A stretch of DNA of 8,004 nucleotides from an uncultured Anaerotruncus sp. (lineage in GTDB: Bacteria > Bacillota > Clostridia > Oscillospirales > Ruminococcaceae). This document shows, piece after piece, positions 1-5,790 of the stretch. The notes below the pieces were generated by a model that saw only the letters and a program-made list of their open reading frames with translations, ran no database searches and was not told the origin of the DNA. Location: NCBI RefSeq assembly GCF_902490045.1, contig NZ_CABUCJ010000109.1, positions 1 through 8,004 of the forward strand, given 5' to 3'. Within the stretch, counting starts at the first letter, position 1. Every line of letters starts with the position of its first letter. The position numbers and the translations under genes were made by a program.

Positions 1-201
1 AGGCCAACCGGAGGCGGCGCGGGGTCGCAGGGGCAAAGCCCCTCGCGCCCTTCTTCCGTCGACTTCTTGGGCGAGCAAGAAGTCGACCCGCCCGCCGGGG
101 CGGGACCCGGCAACTCCGCCACTCGGTGAGCGGAACATCTAAAACCGCCGCCTTCTGGGCGGAAAATCCCAGAAGGATTCCGCCGCTCGATGAGCGGCAA
201 A
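1..201 (-). repeat. Left palindrome array (modular intergenic repeat, inverted copy)
   Basis: Non-coding stretch downstream of gpsA made of successive short palindromes. Going outward from the gene (minus strand): GCCGCTC-atc-GAGCGGC (182-198); AATCC/GGATT (165-179); CCGCC/GGCGG (148-162); a degenerate CCGCTC-acc-GAGTGG (119-133); CCCGC/GCGGG (91-104); a perfect 12-bp stem (58-87); and AGGGGC-ttt-GCCCCT (29-43). It matches the array at 7428-7751 in inverted orientation: positions 1-24 equal the reverse complement of 7708-7731 exactly, 179-201 equal that of 7428-7450 exactly, and 145-169 match 7481-7505 with two differences. No open frame here looks coding. It probably belongs to a dispersed repeat family of this genome; transcribed read-through from gpsA would be highly structured. 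Confidence 0.85.
58..87. other. Perfect 12-bp hairpin within the left array
   Basis: GTCGACTTCTTG (58-69) pairs perfectly with CAAGAAGTCGAC (76-87) across a 6-nt loop. It is the longest uninterrupted dyad in the window. Neither side has a T run, so it does not look like an intrinsic terminator. The right array has only a 6-bp stem (TCTTGT/ACAAGA, 7654-7669) at the corresponding place. Confidence 0.75.
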
Positions 202-225
202 CAACGAAAACCCTCAGCGGCTGAG
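200..225 (-). terminator. Possible weak terminator at the gpsA stop
   Basis: On the minus strand CTCAG-ccg-CTGAG (213-225) overlaps the gpsA stop codon and is followed by GGTTTTCGTTGTTT. The stem is short (5 bp plus possible wobble pairs) and the T run is interrupted, so the call is tentative; the array hairpins beyond may contribute to ending the transcript. Confidence 0.3.
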
Positions 226-1227
226 AAGCCAGATGACCTCCGACTCGTGGCGCTTGGGGCGGTCCATGAGGTTGCGGATCGCCTCGTCGGGGCTGCGGTC
301 CTCGTAGAGCACCGCGTACACCTGCTCGATGATCGGCATTTCGACGTTCCGTTTCCGGGAGAGCTCGTAGGCGCACTTGGTGGCGGTATAGCCCTCGACG
401 GTCATGCCAACCTCGTCGATCGCCTGCCGGGCGGTACGGCCCTTGCCGATCAGGATGCCGGCGCGGCGGTTGCGGGAGTGCATCGAGGTGCAGGTGACGA
501 TCAGATCGCCCATGCCGGAGAGCCCGGCGAACGTCTCGGTCGAGGCGCCCATCGCCACGCCGAGGCGGGCGATCTCGGTGAGCCCGCGGGTCATGAGGGC
601 GGCCTTGGCGTTGTCGCCGAGCCCCAGCCCGTCGCAGGCGCCCGAGGCGAGCGCAATCACGTTTTTGAGCGCGCCGCCCAATTCCACGCCGGTGACGTCG
701 TCGTTGACATAGATGCGCAGGGTGGGGTTCATCAGCGTGTCCTGCACAAACTCCGCGGCGGCGCGGTTCCGGGAGGCGGCCACGACGGTCGTGGGCACGC
801 CGCGCGCGACCTCCTCCGCGTGGGAGGGGCCGGAGACCATGACGACGCTGTTGTGGGGCAGCTCCTCCGCGATGACGACCGACAGCGATTTGAGCGACTC
901 CTGCTCAAAGCCCTTGGCCACGCAGGAGACGACCGCTTCGGGGGAGAGGATCCCCTTTACCGAGGCGCAGACGCCGCGCACGGCGAAGGAGGGGGTCGCG
1001 ACGATGACCAGGTCGGCGTCCGACCGCTCGGGAAGCTGCCAGATCATCCCGACAGACGGGGGAATGATCACGCCGGGCAGCAGCTTTTTATGCTCCCGCG
1101 CGGCGGAAAGGGTTTCGATCTCCTGCTGGAACGGGGAATAGAGGGTGACCCGGTGCCCGCACTTGTCGCACATGACGGCGAGCGCGGTCCCAAAGCCGCC
1201 CGCCCCGAGAATGAGGATGTTTGCCAT
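214..1227 (-). CDS. gpsA: Glycerol-3-phosphate dehydrogenase [NAD(P)+]
   Basis: Cytosolic enzyme that reduces dihydroxyacetone phosphate to sn-glycerol 3-phosphate, the backbone for phospholipids. The 337-residue length is normal for GpsA. Visible motifs are the N-terminal dinucleotide-binding GAGGFG (residues 8-13), VAKGFE (103-108), SGPSHAEEV (132-140), GALKN with the conserved catalytic-type lysine K188, GLGDNAKAALMTRG (201-214), GLSGMGDLIVTCTS (235-248) and the SRNRR segment (251-255). The start at 1227 is fixed by an AAGGAGGA ribosome binding site a few bases upstream and by the fold beginning at residue 3. It is the last gene of the DUF512-der-plsY-gpsA run, 42 nt after plsY, whose substrate it makes. 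In many Clostridia spoIVA follows gpsA; here a palindrome array follows and the window ends, so this cannot be checked. The identification is secure from motifs. Confidence 0.97.
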   Translation of the reverse strand: MANILILGAGGFGTALAVMCDKCGHRVTLYSPFQQEIETLSAAREHKKLLPGVIIPPSVGMIWQLPERSDADLVIVATPSFAVRGVCASVKGILSPEAVVSCVAKGFEQESLKSLSVVIAEELPHNSVVMVSGPSHAEEVARGVPTTVVAASRNRAAAEFVQDTLMNPTLRIYVNDDVTGVELGGALKNVIALASGACDGLGLGDNAKAALMTRGLTEIARLGVAMGASTETFAGLSGMGDLIVTCTSMHSRNRRAGILIGKGRTARQAIDEVGMTVEGYTATKCAYELSRKRNVEMPIIEQVYAVLYEDRSPDEAIRNLMDRPKRHESEVIWLLSR

Positions 1228-1269
1228 GGAGGTTCCTCCTTACACACATTGCGCGGAACGGCCGGAAGG

Positions 1270-1929
1270 TCATTCCCGCTTGTTTTTATCCTGCCCGAAG
1301 CGGTATTCGGTGCCGTTCAAAAGGCGCTTGATGTTTTCGCGGTGCATAAACGCGCCCAGCCCGCTGAGCAGCAGAGCGAAGAGCAGGTCGAAGCCGAAGG
1401 GCCGGCCGGTGAAGTGGTCGACGGCCACCGTGAAGATGGGAAAGAGCACATAGCCGATGATCACGGTGAGCGAGACGATCTTGACGATGAAGACTACCGG
1501 AACGAGCAGCACCACCAGCAGCAGAAAGACCTTCCAGTTGAGCATGAGCACGACGCCCAGGCTGGTGAGCACCCCCTTGCCCCCCTTGAAGCCGAAGTAG
1601 AGGGGGAAGAGGTGGCCGAGCAGCGCGAAGAAGCCCGCTATGTAGCCGCCGTCGACGGCGGCGACCCCCAGCAGCAGGAAGATGATCCGGCCGAGGGCGA
1701 CGGCCACCACCCCTTTGCCGAAGTCCCCGACGGCGGTCAGGGCGGCCATCTTCTTGCCATAGTTGCGCAGGATGTTGGTCATGCCCGCGTTGCCGCTGCC
1801 GTGCCTGCGCACGTCGTCCTGCGCGCCGATGCGGGAGACGATCACCGCGAAGCTCACGCTTCCGATCAGGTAGGCGGCCAGCGCGGCCGCGGCCGCGGCC
1901 ATCCAGAAGCGGGGGGTAAACATATTCAT
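1270..1929 (-). CDS. plsY: Acyl-phosphate:glycerol-3-phosphate acyltransferase
   Basis: Polytopic inner-membrane enzyme that transfers an acyl chain from acyl phosphate (made by PlsX) to the sn-1 position of glycerol 3-phosphate, giving lysophosphatidic acid. At 219 residues it has the normal size and is mostly hydrophobic, with helices near residues 8-32, 64-90, 96-112, 118-145 and 148-170. Family motifs visible are GSVSFAVIV (23-31), DVRRHGSGNAGMTNILR (39-55), the DFGKG segment (69-73), GHLFPLYFGFKGGKGVLTS (105-123) and the C-terminal HRENIKRLLNGTE (196-208). The first motif lacks the usual proline (GSIPF) and GATN reads GMTN; from memory these variants are typical of Oscillospirales PlsY rather than signs of damage. 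The start at 1929 has GAGGGTG about 7 nt upstream; an ATG two codons later (1923) is an alternative. It lies 32 nt after der and 42 nt before gpsA, which supplies its co-substrate. Confidence 0.95.
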   Translation of the reverse strand: MNMFTPRFWMAAAAAALAAYLIGSVSFAVIVSRIGAQDDVRRHGSGNAGMTNILRNYGKKMAALTAVGDFGKGVVAVALGRIIFLLLGVAAVDGGYIAGFFALLGHLFPLYFGFKGGKGVLTSLGVVLMLNWKVFLLLVVLLVPVVFIVKIVSLTVIIGYVLFPIFTVAVDHFTGRPFGFDLLFALLLSGLGAFMHRENIKRLLNGTEYRFGQDKNKRE

Positions 1930-1961
1930 TTCATCACACCCTCAAAGCGTTATTTGCCGGG

Positions 1962-3260
1962 TCATTTCTTTCCGTCGTCCCGCTCGCGCACCACGATGCG
2001 CACCGGGGTCCCCTCCATCCCGAAGGTGGAGCGGATCTGGTTTTCGAGGTAGCGCTGGTAGGAGAAGTGGAACAGCTCCCTGTCGTTGCAGAAGAAGACG
2101 AAGGTCGGCGGGCGGGTGGTCGCCTGGGTGCAGAAGTAGATGCGCAGCCGCTTGCCCTTGTCGGTGGGCGGCTGCACCCGCGCCGTCGCGTAGGAGAGCA
2201 TGTCGTTGAGCCGCCCGGTGGGGACGCGCATCGCGTTCTGGGCGTTGACGAAGTTGATCAGCTCGTAGAGCTTGTCGATCCGCTGGCCCGTCTTGGCGGA
2301 GATGAAGATGAAGGGCACGTAGGACATGAAGGAAAAGTCGTTTTCGAGCTTTTTGCGGTACTCCTGCATCGTGCGCCCGTCCTTGTCGACGGCGTCCCAC
2401 TTGTTGACCGCCACGATGCAGCCCTTTCCCTGCTCGTGCGCGTAGCCCGCCACCTTGCTGTCCTGCTCGGTGAAGCCGACCGTCGCGTCGAGCATGATGA
2501 CGCACACGTCGCTGCGGTCGACCGCCATATAGGCGCGCAGCACGCTGTACCGCTCGATGCCCGCCGTGTCGATGAAGACGTATTTGCCGAACGCGTTTTC
2601 CACCACCGTGTCGGTCGCGTCACGGGTGGTGCCCGCCACGTCCGAGACGATCACCCGCTCCTCCCCGGCCACGCGGTTGATGAGGGAGGACTTGCCGACG
2701 TTCGGCTTGCCGATGACTGCCACCCGGACATATTCGGGATCGTAGGAGTCCTGCGCGTCGAAATCGATGTGCGAAAAGCAGGCGTCGAGCAGGTCGCCGG
2801 TGCCGTGTCCGTGCACCGAGGACACCGCGATCGGGTCCCCGAGGCCGAGGTTGTAGAATTCGTAGAACTCGGGCGGCGGCTCGCCCAGCCGGTCGGCCTT
2901 GTTGACCGCCAGCACCACCGGCTTGCCGCTCTTCTGGAGCATGACCGCCACGTCCTGGTCGTTGGCCGTCACGCCCGACTGGATATCCACCACGAGGATG
3001 ATCACGTCGGCTGAATCGATCGCGAGCTGCGCCTGGCGGCGCATCTGCGAAAGGATCTGGTCGTCCGAATAGGGCTCGATGCCGCCGGTGTCCACCAGCA
3101 TCACCGTTTTGCCGCGCCATTCGCACTCGTAATAGATGCGGTCGCGTGTCACGCCGGGCGTGTCCTGCACAATCGAGATGCGCGCGCCCGCCAGTTTATT
3201 GAAGAGGGTCGATTTCCCCACGTTGGGGCGGCCCACGATTGCTATCAGCGGTTTGGACAT
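1962..3260 (-). CDS. der: Ribosome-assembly GTPase Der (EngA), switch II of second G domain shortened
   Basis: Tandem-GTPase that acts in late assembly of the 50S ribosomal subunit. G domain 1 shows GRPNVGKST (residues 10-18), DTPGVTRD (33-40), DTGG (57-60) and NKAD (120-123). G domain 2 shows GKPNVGKSS (184-192), DVAGTTRD (207-214), DTAG (231-234), NKWD (286-289) and SAK (321-323). A KH-like C-terminal domain (about 345-427) with PPTFVFFCND and FHFSYQRYLENQIR follows. The 432-residue length is near the family norm. Oddity: DTAGI (231-235) runs straight into ERYSVLRA, whereas Bacillus subtilis Der has about ten residues there, starting with the basic R(K/R)KGK segment of switch II. The reading frame is intact. 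Start: ATG at 3260 with AAAGGAGGAATAGC just before it, lying in the end of the DUF512 gene; the two genes are separated by 1 nt, so translation is probably coupled. Confidence 0.96.
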   Translation of the reverse strand: MSKPLIAIVGRPNVGKSTLFNKLAGARISIVQDTPGVTRDRIYYECEWRGKTVMLVDTGGIEPYSDDQILSQMRRQAQLAIDSADVIILVVDIQSGVTANDQDVAVMLQKSGKPVVLAVNKADRLGEPPPEFYEFYNLGLGDPIAVSSVHGHGTGDLLDACFSHIDFDAQDSYDPEYVRVAVIGKPNVGKSSLINRVAGEERVIVSDVAGTTRDATDTVVENAFGKYVFIDTAGIERYSVLRAYMAVDRSDVCVIMLDATVGFTEQDSKVAGYAHEQGKGCIVAVNKWDAVDKDGRTMQEYRKKLENDFSFMSYVPFIFISAKTGQRIDKLYELINFVNAQNAMRVPTGRLNDMLSYATARVQPPTDKGKRLRIYFCTQATTRPPTFVFFCNDRELFHFSYQRYLENQIRSTFGMEGTPVRIVVRERDDGKK

Positions 3261-3261
3261 G

Positions 3262-4593
3262 CTATTCCTCCTTTGCCGCGGAGACGCCCGCGCGGCCGGT
3301 CATGGCCGCGTAGAGCTCGTATCCGTCGTTGTCCACCGGCAGAACCGGCACGCCGAGCGCCTCTTCGAGCGCCCCGAGCGTCATGTCGTCCAGAAATTTG
3401 TCCCGCTCGTGCCGGAGCATGGCCGACGGCAGCAGCACCCGGTCGCCGAGCGCCCCTCCGCCGAGCTGCTCCGCGAGGTCGGCGCCGGTCACCAGCCCCG
3501 CGACGGTGATCTTCTCGCCGAAAAAGCGGTTTTCGATCGCGCGCACCCGGATGTCGACGCCCGGATAGCGGTCCATCACCCGCCGCGCCAGCGACGAGAT
3601 GAGCGGGTAGGCCGCCTTGCCGGTGGCCATCGTGAAGACGCCCTCCGCGGCCGCCTCCCCGTCGTCGTCCGAAAACGCGCCGGAAAACTCGTCCTCCAGC
3701 AGGGAGAGCAGGCCCACGCCGTTTTCGAGCTGGCTGAACTCGCCGTAGTAGCCCGCCTCCGGGATGGGGCGGCCCGCCAGCAGGAAGAACTCGTCGGACG
3801 GATAGGCCACCCGCTCGCCGTGCCCCTCCAGCATCTCCCGCTGGAACGCCTCGATGCGGTCGATCGTGTCGCCGGCCTCCGCAGCGGTGAAGGACCGCAG
3901 CTCGGCCAGTCCCTCGCGGTATCTGGTCAGCCCCACCGGCACGCAGGCGACGCTCTGCACGCCCGGATATAGCTTGCCCAGGTCGGCGAGCGTTTTTGCA
4001 AGCGCCTCCCCGTCGTTCCAGCCGGGGCAGAGCACGAGCTGGGTGTTGACGCGGACGCCCGCCCTCGCCAGCCGCTCGATATACCGTAGCGACCCGGCCG
4101 CGTTGGGGTTCTTCATCATCGCCACCCGCAGCGCGGGGTCGGTCGTGTGGACCGACACGTTCACGGGGGAGATGTGCATCTCTATGATACGGTCAATATC
4201 CGCATCCGTCAAGTTGGTCAGCGTGATATAGTTCCCGAAGAGGAAGGAAAGCCGGCTGTCGTCGTCCTTGAAGTAGAGGCTTTCGCGCATGCCGGGGGGC
4301 ATCTGGTCGATGAAGCAGAAGATGCACCTGTTTTTGCAGGAGTGCTGTTTGTCCATCAGGTAGGTCTCGAAGTCGAGACCGATATCGTCGTACTCCGCCT
4401 TCCTGATGCGCGCCGAATAGGGCGCGCCTCCCCGCAGCAGCGACAGCTCGAGCTGCCGGTCGGTCATATAGAACCGGTAGTCGAGCACGTCGTTGATGGG
4501 GCGGCCGCCGATCGTGAGCAGCGTGTCGCCCGGGCGGATGCCCGCGCGCGCCGCGTGGGACCCGGGGGCGACGGTCTGGATGAGAACTGGCAT
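3262..4593 (-). CDS. DUF512 family PDZ/radical-SAM-like Fe-S protein
   Basis: 443-residue protein of the family found next to der in many Clostridia; function unestablished. Residues 1-75 form a PDZ-like domain (VAPGSHAARAGIRPGDTLL, GGRPINDVLDYRF). A cysteine cluster C86-x3-C90-x2-C93 (CKNRCIFCFID) has the radical-SAM spacing, followed by SRLSFLFGNYITLTN and a barrel-like middle (SPVNVSVHTTDP, NTQLVLCPGWND). The C-terminal DUF512 part (about 285-430) carries ENRFFGEKITVAGLVTG (354-370) and LPSAMLRHERDKFLDD (388-403). An open frame extends 44 codons further upstream, but that stretch crosses the rpmF terminator and the rpmF end. The ATG at 4593 begins the PDZ fold and has AAAGGAGGA 9 nt upstream, so I take it as the start. 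The gene heads the run with der (1 nt gap), plsY and gpsA. A [4Fe-4S]/SAM enzyme is inferred from the cysteine motif only; the substrate is unknown. Confidence 0.9.
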   Translation of the reverse strand: MPVLIQTVAPGSHAARAGIRPGDTLLTIGGRPINDVLDYRFYMTDRQLELSLLRGGAPYSARIRKAEYDDIGLDFETYLMDKQHSCKNRCIFCFIDQMPPGMRESLYFKDDDSRLSFLFGNYITLTNLTDADIDRIIEMHISPVNVSVHTTDPALRVAMMKNPNAAGSLRYIERLARAGVRVNTQLVLCPGWNDGEALAKTLADLGKLYPGVQSVACVPVGLTRYREGLAELRSFTAAEAGDTIDRIEAFQREMLEGHGERVAYPSDEFFLLAGRPIPEAGYYGEFSQLENGVGLLSLLEDEFSGAFSDDDGEAAAEGVFTMATGKAAYPLISSLARRVMDRYPGVDIRVRAIENRFFGEKITVAGLVTGADLAEQLGGGALGDRVLLPSAMLRHERDKFLDDMTLGALEEALGVPVLPVDNDGYELYAAMTGRAGVSAAKEE

Positions 4594-4600
4594 GGTGGGC

Positions 4601-4611
4601 GCTCCTCCTTT
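4601..4611 (-). promoter_or_regulatory. Ribosome binding site fixing the DUF512 gene start
   Basis: On the minus strand this reads AAAGGAGGAGC, a near-perfect Shine-Dalgarno sequence placed about 9 nt before the ATG at 4593. It decides between this start and a longer in-frame reading that begins at 4725 inside rpmF. Confidence 0.8.
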
Positions 4612-4621
4612 GGAAAACAAG

Positions 4622-4648
4622 AAAAAAGAGGTGGAAAACTTCCACCTC
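4622..4648 (-). terminator. Intrinsic terminator after rpmF
   Basis: On the minus strand a perfect 9-bp stem GAGGTGGAA / TTCCACCTC (positions 4640-4648 and 4628-4636) encloses a 3-nt loop and is followed directly by TTTTTT (4622-4627) and a further T-rich run CTTGTTTT. This is a textbook Rho-independent terminator 22 nt after the rpmF stop. It ends only 28 nt before the DUF512 gene start, so that gene and der-plsY-gpsA must be served by read-through, by regulated antitermination, or by a promoter overlapping this region. I see no good sigma-A promoter between terminator and start. Confidence 0.88.
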
Positions 4649-4670
4649 CGTCGCACATCGCTTTCGGCTC

Positions 4671-4853
4671 TTACGCCTCGACCTTGATTACTTCCCTGTC
4701 TTTGTAGTAACCGCAGCTGGGGCAAACCTTATGGGGAGCCTTCAGCTCGCCGCAATGGGTGCATTTCGAGAATGCGGGAGCATCCAGTTTCCAAACGTTG
4801 GAACGCCTTTTGTTTTTACGCGCTTTCGAGGATTTTCTCTTTGGTACTGCCAT
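4671..4853 (-). CDS. rpmF: 50S ribosomal protein L32
   Basis: Sixty-residue basic ribosomal protein of the large subunit. It begins MAVPKRKSSKARKNKRR, the hallmark of L32, and holds a complete zinc ribbon C31-x2-C34 ... C44-x2-C47 (CTHC and CPSC), so it is the zinc-binding (C+) paralogue type. The start at 4853 has GAAGGGGGTG a short distance upstream. It lies 80 nt after yceD, the normal pairing in bacteria, under the same promoter at 5515-5543. In many bacteria plsX and fabH follow rpmF; here a strong terminator follows instead, and next come the DUF512 protein and der. Confidence 0.97.
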   Translation of the reverse strand: MAVPKRKSSKARKNKRRSNVWKLDAPAFSKCTHCGELKAPHKVCPSCGYYKDREVIKVEA

Positions 4854-4893
4854 CTTGTGGCACCCCCTTCAATCTGTTATGTTACCGGTACCC

Positions 4894-4917
4894 GCGCCTG
4901 TTAGCCGGAGCAGGCGC
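4894..4917 (-). other. Hairpin between yceD and rpmF
   Basis: Perfect 7-bp stem GCGCCTG / CAGGCGC around a 10-nt loop, in the 80-nt gap between the two genes. On the minus strand it is not followed by a T run, so it is unlikely to terminate the yceD-rpmF transcript. It could be an RNA processing or stability element that sets the ratio of L32 to YceD. On the opposite strand it is followed by CGCTTTTG, but no plus-strand gene lies upstream. Confidence 0.4.
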
Positions 4918-4933
4918 CGCTTTTGTTACAAAG

Positions 4934-5431
4934 CTAGTCCTTCAGCAGTTCCCGGAGTTTGTCCAGCCTCGGGTCCCGCTCGGTTCGGTCGCAGCCGCAT
5001 TCCCCCTCGTTGAGGTTTGCGCCGCATTTGGGACAGAGCCCCTTACAGTCGTCGCCGCACAGGATCGAGGTGGGGAGTTCGAGGAGAATATCGGAGGTCG
5101 CCAGCTCCGCCAAATCGAGCTTGCCGTCCGGTATTACTATATACTCATCGTTGTCCTCACGGTTCAGGGATAAAACCACCGTGTGCGAGAATTCCTGATG
5201 CCCGGGCCTGGTGAGCGGCGTAAGACACCGGTCGCACACCGTCTCGAGCACGAAATCCACCGTATAGCCGACGTCCACGATTCCCGCGCGGTTGCGCGCG
5301 ATGCCGGCGATCCTGACAGGCTGGCGGAACAGCCCGCTTCCCCACCGCCTGACGTCCCCAAGGTCCAGCGCCGCGGAAAATTCCTGCGTCTCGCCCGGGT
5401 TGTCGAACAGTTTGGAGAGATCGACCTTCAT
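4934..5431 (-). CDS. yceD: YceD / DUF177 family protein
   Basis: 165-residue member of the DUF177 (YceD) family, which is almost always encoded directly upstream of rpmF and has been linked to 23S rRNA/large-subunit accumulation; its exact biochemical role is unsettled. The sequence shows a first cysteine pair C66-x2-C69 (VCDRCLTPL), the acidic strand DNDEYIVIPDGKLDLAEL (93-110) and a cysteine-rich C-terminal knuckle CGDDCKGLCPKCGANLNEGECGC (C125, C129, C133, C136, C145, C147) typical of Firmicute members and probably zinc binding. The ATG at 5431 starts the conserved domain; the upstream GGAG is a weak ribosome binding site. It is the first gene behind the consensus promoter, with an inferred 5' leader of about 75 nt. 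Confidence 0.92.
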   Translation of the reverse strand: MKVDLSKLFDNPGETQEFSAALDLGDVRRWGSGLFRQPVRIAGIARNRAGIVDVGYTVDFVLETVCDRCLTPLTRPGHQEFSHTVVLSLNREDNDEYIVIPDGKLDLAELATSDILLELPTSILCGDDCKGLCPKCGANLNEGECGCDRTERDPRLDKLRELLKD

Positions 5432-5514
5432 GCGTCACACTCCGTTCGGTCGCGTTTTCGGGGTTCGCATCTGCGGATTTGAGCGCAGTGCCCCCCGCAA
5501 ATGTCACGAAGATT

Positions 5515-5543
5515 ATTATAACCGCTCCATCCGCGAATGTCAA
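5515..5543 (-). promoter_or_regulatory. Perfect-consensus sigma-A promoter of yceD-rpmF
   Basis: On the minus strand TTGACA (5538-5543) and TATAAT (5515-5520) are separated by exactly 17 nt, matching the sigma-A/sigma-70 consensus in all twelve positions. Transcription should start near 5508, giving a leader of about 75 nt before yceD. The leader can form a 7-bp stem between 5470-5476 and 5495-5501 (one G-U pair). Such strength fits ribosomal-protein expression. The spacer contains ATGGAGCGGT, also present at the CoA-transferase promoter. Confidence 0.93.
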
Positions 5544-5562
5544 GGGTGCGCGGACAAAAAGA

Positions 5563-5790
5563 TCAGCGGAGGAGCTCAAGCAGGGCGGCGACATAGACCG
5601 CCGTGCCAACGGCTCCGATGAGCGCCCCAATTTTTCGCAAGAGCCCGGGATGCCGTTTCTCAAACGCCTTTTGGATGGACCGGTGGGAGGGCGTGCCTCC
5701 CCGTCCGGAGGCGGTCATCCATGCGAAAAACAGCCATACGAGGTACGCGGCGGTCACGGGAAGCAGGCCCGCCAGCTTATCCGGCGTCAT
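5563..5790 (-). CDS. Small two-helix membrane protein, function unknown
   Basis: 75-residue protein I do not recognise. Two hydrophobic segments are visible: residues 7-27 (AGLLPVTAAYLVWLFFAW...) and 52-73 (IGALIGAVGTAVYVAALLELL). They are joined by a basic stretch with two histidines (SHRSIQKAFEKRHPGLLRK, 35-53), so a helical hairpin in the membrane with a positively charged, probably cytoplasmic loop is expected. The ATG at 5790 has GCGGAGG about 8 nt upstream, inside the end of the CoA-transferase gene; the two genes overlap by 14 nt in different frames, indicating translational coupling and a shared promoter at 7389-7417. Reality is supported by the ribosome binding site, coupling and sensible topology; no conserved domain is apparent. 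The yceD promoter begins right after its stop. Confidence 0.7.
   Translation of the reverse strand: MTPDKLAGLLPVTAAYLVWLFFAWMTASGRGGTPSHRSIQKAFEKRHPGLLRKIGALIGAVGTAVYVAALLELLR

Noticed and set aside
190..2052. 620-codon open frame on the plus strand
   Set aside because: It lies antisense to gpsA and plsY, whose motifs are unambiguous. Its translation is rich in Ala, Gly, Arg, Asp and His without domain character; long antisense frames are expected in GC-rich DNA.
2067..3014. 315-codon plus-strand frame opposite der
   Set aside because: Antisense shadow of der with low-complexity His/Val/Arg/Asp composition.
4594..4725. 44-codon N-terminal extension of the DUF512 protein
   Set aside because: It overlaps the rpmF end and the terminator stem-loop, encodes nothing PDZ-like, and the ATG at 4593 has a strong ribosome binding site.
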